From positions 1 through 8,726 of the forward strand of contig JAOZMU010000109.1 of NCBI GenBank assembly GCA_029934165.1: a stretch of 8,726 nucleotides of DNA. Reading direction: 5' to 3'. Each line of letters begins with the position of its first letter. Positions within the stretch are counted from its first letter, which is position 1. This DNA comes from Bacteroidales bacterium. Its GTDB lineage: Bacteria > Bacteroidota > Bacteroidia > Bacteroidales > JAOZMU01. The translations under genes were made by a program, and so were the position numbers. Shown piece after piece: positions 6,193 to 8,726 of this stretch. A model generated the notes under the pieces. The model ran no database searches and was not told the origin of the DNA. It was given only the letters and a program-made list of their open reading frames with translations.

Positions 6193-7266
6193 TTATTTCT
6201 TAAAATTAGCTAAAAAGAAAACTGCGAGTTTACGAAAAAAGCGAATAACAAAAGATGGAAAAAACGATAAAAAAACAACAAAAAGGTAATTAAGTTTGCT
6301 TTTAAAATTGCTTTTTTTTCCATATTTATTCGAGATAATCTGCCGAAACGATTTTGAATAAACAGATTTTATTTGGGAAAACTCTTGGTAACCAGCATCA
6401 ATCAATTTTTGCGCATACTTGCTAGATAAATCTCCTAAAATTGCTTGTGGCAAGGATTTACCGTTATATTTTTCATTAAGTAAAGAATTAAAACTATGGC
6501 GTAATGGATTGAACGCAGCAAAATGCACAAACACAAGTGGCGCGGTATTGTTAACTAAATATTTTGAATTTTTGATAGTAATATTTCTTTCATAAATATT
6601 CCAATATGCAACATTTAATCCACTGTGTTTTAAAATTTTAACGCTTGAAAACAATTGCGGAATAGCATTAACCCAAAATTGGTCAGCACTAAGTCCGAAG
6701 GCTCGGTTTTCTATTCCATACTCATTAACATGAAGTTTCCACCATCGTAAAATACTCATTGAGTTGTCGCTTTTAGAGAATCCAAAAAAACCTAAATTAT
6801 AATTACCAGTGCGCAAAGTTTCAAACTCGGATTTAATTATTTTGGAGTTAAAATTTGGATAAATCAAATGAGGAGTTAAAATCAAATCGGAGTCTTCAAA
6901 ATGCTTAAATAATTCATTTATAGAACTATAAATACAAATATCCGAATCAAAATATAACACTGCTTTACAGTTTTTAAATTCTGCAAGAAAGTATTCCGCC
7001 GCATGTGGTTTCAGGATAAAACTTAGCTCAGAAATATTATACCTTCTGCACAAAATATCAAAATCATCAATCGCAATTTCTTCCACCTGAACAAAGTTAT
7101 ACTCGGCTCTAACAGAGATAGGTATGAGTTTTTCATCGTCAATAAAAATAATATATGGAACGGCATCACAGTTTTCTTTTAAACTATCAATCAGCACTAT
7201 AGCGCGTGAAAGATGACTCAACGTACAAACTGTAAAAACAATGTTATGCAAATTATTTTCGCTCAT
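6193..7266 (-). CDS. GT8-like glycosyltransferase
   Basis: The 357-residue product looks like a GT-A glycosyltransferase related to family 8. It begins with IVFTVCTLSHLSRAIVLIDSL, a nucleotide-binding strand and helix. LKPHAAEYFL (85-94) leads to the metal-binding motif LYFDSDICIY, with D107-S-D109 as the DXD. YNLGFFGFSK (156-165) and ADQFWVNA (194-201) match the acceptor-side and catalytic segments. VFVHFAAF near 246-253 holds the later histidine, H248, often a metal ligand in this fold. The C-terminal 35 residues are hydrophobic and basic in turn, suggesting peripheral membrane attachment. The ATG at 7266 leads directly into the first strand. It is the first gene of a two-gene unit with the GT2 gene; together they probably extend the same surface glycan. 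The sugar donor cannot be told from sequence. No clear promoter was seen in the 131 bases upstream. Confidence 0.8.
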   Translation of the reverse strand: MSENNLHNIVFTVCTLSHLSRAIVLIDSLKENCDAVPYIIFIDDEKLIPISVRAEYNFVQVEEIAIDDFDILCRRYNISELSFILKPHAAEYFLAEFKNCKAVLYFDSDICIYSSINELFKHFEDSDLILTPHLIYPNFNSKIIKSEFETLRTGNYNLGFFGFSKSDNSMSILRWWKLHVNEYGIENRAFGLSADQFWVNAIPQLFSSVKILKHSGLNVAYWNIYERNITIKNSKYLVNNTAPLVFVHFAAFNPLRHSFNSLLNEKYNGKSLPQAILGDLSSKYAQKLIDAGYQEFSQIKSVYSKSFRQIISNKYGKKSNFKSKLNYLFVVFLSFFPSFVIRFFRKLAVFFLANFKK

Positions 7267-7397
7267 GTAGAAATTCCGAATTATGGGGTTTTAGGCAAAT
7301 AATAATTAACCTTATGCACTTGTTATTTTAACCTTTAATGGCTTCAAAAAACACTCAAATATTCACGATATTATCGCATTTTTTGAATTGTTAAAGC

Positions 7398-8378
7398 TCA
7401 AAATACCTGCGTGCAAATTGGAAAAATTGGTTGCAGAAAATTAGTAATTTGTTGGTGTTCAATCAAAAAGGCATCATGTCCATCGTCCGATAGAATTTCG
7501 TGGTATTCATTTTTTACGTTGAGCCGATTTAGTTGTTCTTTTGTCGCCATTATTTCATCGGGAACAAAAATTAAATCGGAATTTATGGCAATTTGGACAA
7601 TAGTACCAGTAATTTTTGAAACGAGGTTATCAAAACTTTGCGATTTTGTTGTAATGTCGATGCTACTCAAGAGTTGATTCATCATTAAATAGGCTTTTGC
7701 GTAGAAGCGTTTTTCTAGCTTTCTACCGTGATGATTAAGCCAAGAATTGACATTATACATTTTATTATCGCTGGTTTTTGTTCGCATAAATTTTCGGGTA
7801 AACGATTTTGGCGTTCTGTAGAAAAGCATCGCCATTTTTCGGACATCTTCCAGACTGTAATTTGTGTTAATTACAATTTGTTCCTGCACAAAGCACTGAC
7901 CCATAAGCCAGTCGGTAGCTTTCCAATCGGCAGCAATCGGAATAATATATTCTATAAATTTGGGTTGCAGAGCCGCCATTTCCCAAACAATTCCACCGCC
8001 AAGCGAGCCTCCAATTGCGGCAAAAATATTTGTGATAGCTTGCTTTTCCAAACTAAGCAAAAAAAGCTGCGCAATGTCTTTTGCCACAAAATCCCGATAA
8101 TTTTCGATAAGCTCACCAGCGTATCCGTTTCCGGGAATATTAAAAGCAATTACTGTATATCGCTTGGTATTCATAAGTTTATGGTCGCCAATAAGTTCCT
8201 TCCACCAGCCTTTTTCCTTGCTCAATACATCAGAATTGCCCGTAAGAGCATGCACAACAACAATAATTGGAGCCGAGTGCAACTCCTTCCCAAAAACTTC
8301 AAACGAAATGTCAATTGATTGATAATCAGCACTATTGCCAGTGGTGAAATTCTTTATAATTGTGTGTTTTAAAGCCAT
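7398..8378 (-). CDS. Short MetX-like acyltransferase (alpha/beta-hydrolase)
   Basis: The 326-residue product is related to homoserine O-acetyltransferase, which activates homoserine with acetyl-CoA for methionine synthesis. HALTGNSD (43-50) forms the oxyanion region, the nucleophile is S125 in IGGSLGGG, the acid D268 in NSDLIFVPDE and the base H301 in DDGHDAFLIE. The lid has MetX-type motifs: LFYRTPKSFTRKF, YNVNSWLNHHGRKL and KRFYAKAYLMMN. It is shorter than usual MetX (about 350-380). The familiar GGCxGSTGP loop is replaced by NIPGNGYAGELIENY, and GGSMGGMQ by GGSLGGG. A similar short form is, as far as I recall, common in Bacteroidota and often annotated as metX, so this need not be decay. 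Acetyl or succinyl specificity cannot be decided, and hydrolase activity on another ester is possible. The start ATG at 8378 follows GAGATTAGAA, a weak purine-rich site. No other methionine gene or recognisable SAM riboswitch is nearby. Confidence 0.8.
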   Translation of the reverse strand: MALKHTIIKNFTTGNSADYQSIDISFEVFGKELHSAPIIVVVHALTGNSDVLSKEKGWWKELIGDHKLMNTKRYTVIAFNIPGNGYAGELIENYRDFVAKDIAQLFLLSLEKQAITNIFAAIGGSLGGGIVWEMAALQPKFIEYIIPIAADWKATDWLMGQCFVQEQIVINTNYSLEDVRKMAMLFYRTPKSFTRKFMRTKTSDNKMYNVNSWLNHHGRKLEKRFYAKAYLMMNQLLSSIDITTKSQSFDNLVSKITGTIVQIAINSDLIFVPDEIMATKEQLNRLNVKNEYHEILSDDGHDAFLIEHQQITNFLQPIFPICTQVF

Positions 8379-8388
8379 TTCTAATCTC

Positions 8389-8432
8389 TTTTTGCTAATT
8401 TGTTGATGTTTTTTTGCTAATTTGTTGATGTT
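8389..8432 (-). repeat. 22-base tandem duplication in the metX leader
   Basis: Two perfect copies of a 22-base unit (8389-8410 and 8411-8432) stand head to tail, each TTTTT followed by GCTAATTTGTTGATGTT. The first ends 10 bases before the metX start codon, so in the mRNA both copies would be A-rich leader sequence (CATCAAC...TTAGCAAAAA). This looks like a recent slippage or duplication event. It may alter leader length or translation. Confidence 0.85.
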
Positions 8433-8458
8433 TTTAAAATCCCAATAATTTCCATCAA

Positions 8459-8475
8459 TTTGTAAAGTTTACAAA
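8459..8475. promoter_or_regulatory. 17-base perfect palindrome, possible operator
   Basis: TTTGTAAA and TTTACAAA flank a single G (8467), giving eight paired positions. It overlaps the candidate metX -7 box and would cover the predicted transcription start, where a repressor dimer could bind. The sequence is all A/T except one G/C pair, so chance is a real alternative. Confidence 0.35.
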
Positions 8476-8479
8476 GCTA
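8472..8479 (-). promoter_or_regulatory. Candidate metX -7 box (TAGCTTTG)
   Basis: On the minus strand this reads TAGCTTTG, an exact match to the Bacteroidota -7 consensus TAnnTTTG, about 94 bases before the MetX-like start codon. I see no TTG at the usual -33 distance upstream, so the promoter is unproven. Confidence 0.35.
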
Positions 8480-8661
8480 CGAAATATTATCCGATTTTTT
8501 TACCGGCTGTTTTTTGCACTACATACAACGCCACAAACATTAGTTTTGGCGGTCTATAAACGCACACCGAAATATACAAAATAAACAATAAATCAAATTT
8601 GTTTTTGTTATAAAATATATTGCAGCATTGGGCGAGGGTAGATATTCTTGCAAAAATGCCG

Positions 8662-8669
8662 TATATTTG
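8662..8669 (+). promoter_or_regulatory. Candidate rightward -7 box (TATATTTG)
   Basis: TATATTTG matches TAnnTTTG on the plus strand, in the setting ATGCCGTATATTTGTATTG. The transcript would start near 8676 and run off the right edge, implying a plus-strand gene there, divergent from metX. No -33 TTG lies at ideal spacing; the nearest is TTCTTG at 8645-8650, which is too close. Confidence 0.35.
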
Positions 8670-8726
8670 TATTGTAAGGTCTAAGACTGGGGTGTTAATA
8701 ATTAGCTATTTTTAGCTCTGTTAAAT

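Larger units (their letters stand above)
8379..8726. other. Intergenic region upstream of the MetX-like gene
   Basis: This 348-base gap reaches the right edge. It holds a 22-base tandem duplication (8389-8432), a 17-base palindrome (8459-8475), a minus-strand -7-like box (8472-8479) and a plus-strand -7-like box (8662-8669), each listed separately. A stem-loop at 8529-8551 pairs CGCCA and AAAC with GTTT and TGGCG around ATTA, with one bulged C. A short stem near 8704-8717 pairs AGCTA with TAGCT. Only very short frames exist (under 20 codons), none convincing. It is probably a divergent control region for metX and a gene beyond the edge. Confidence 0.5.

Noticed and set aside
7335..7357. A possible decayed third copy of the hairpin repeat on the minus strand (TTGAAGCCATTA).
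   Set aside because: Only the TTGAAGCCAT half matches well; the left arm is mostly T and cannot pair. Too weak to call.
7366..7376. CGATATTATCG as a terminator for the MetX-like gene.
   Set aside because: The stem is only 4-5 bp with a very small loop, and the T-run on the minus strand is too far away.
7728..8318. A 196-codon plus-strand open frame opposite the MetX-like gene.
   Set aside because: It is antisense to a gene with an intact catalytic triad, and its translation is low-complexity without recognisable motifs.
8379..8470. A SAM riboswitch before the MetX-like gene.
   Set aside because: No SAM-I or SAM-II core sequence or matching stems were seen; the leader is A-rich repeat.
8487..8543. 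Small open frames upstream of metX (for example 17 codons on the minus strand, and 19 codons from 8656 on the plus strand).
   Set aside because: They are very short, lack ribosome-binding signals, and overlap promoter-like boxes.

Overview
The window looks like chromosomal DNA of a member of the Bacteroidota. It is AT-rich, most start codons lack a clear Shine-Dalgarno sequence, two intergenic sites resemble the Bacteroidota -7 box TAnnTTTG, and the MetX-like protein is of the short type I associate with that phylum. No rRNA, tRNA, CRISPR array, transposase or complete mobile element was seen.

Layout, left to right: (1) the first codons of a minus-strand gene for an exported protein, cut by the left edge (1-102); (2) a 214-base gap with a long inverted repeat, a possible terminator for the next gene; (3) rlmN, minus strand (317-1381), for the radical-SAM methyltransferase of 23S rRNA A2503; (4) a 704-residue minus-strand membrane protein (1458-3572); (5) a plus-strand dihydropyrimidinase/D-hydantoinase (3784-5166), divergent from (4); (6) a minus-strand pair of glycosyltransferases, GT8-like (6193-7266) then GT2 (5163-6188), spaced 4 bases apart; (7) a short MetX-like alpha/beta-hydrolase, minus strand (7398-8378); (8) a 348-base gap with repeats, a palindrome and promoter-like boxes, probably a divergent control region for metX and a gene beyond the right edge.

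The most interesting gene is (4). Its N-terminal half is a periplasmic double-Cache sensor domain between two membrane helices. After a third helix, its C-terminal half reads as a complete prokaryotic pentameric ligand-gated ion channel subunit (Cys-loop/Pro-loop receptor superfamily): a beta-rich extracellular domain with an YPFD Pro-loop, a pre-M1 arginine, an M1 proline and four helices M1-M4. It therefore appears to be a Cache-gated or Cache-modulated ion channel. The three helices before the channel module put both sensor domains on the same side of the membrane, so the predicted topology is self-consistent.

The channel gene lies between two direct copies of a 33-base hairpin-forming repeat (1413-1445 and 3714-3746). 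Most differences between the copies preserve pairing if the plus strand is read as RNA. This suggests a dispersed small repeat family in this genome. The other genes are housekeeping or cell-surface functions with no evident shared pathway. The two glycosyltransferases are the only convincing operon-like pair, and pLGIC-rlmN is a possible second.
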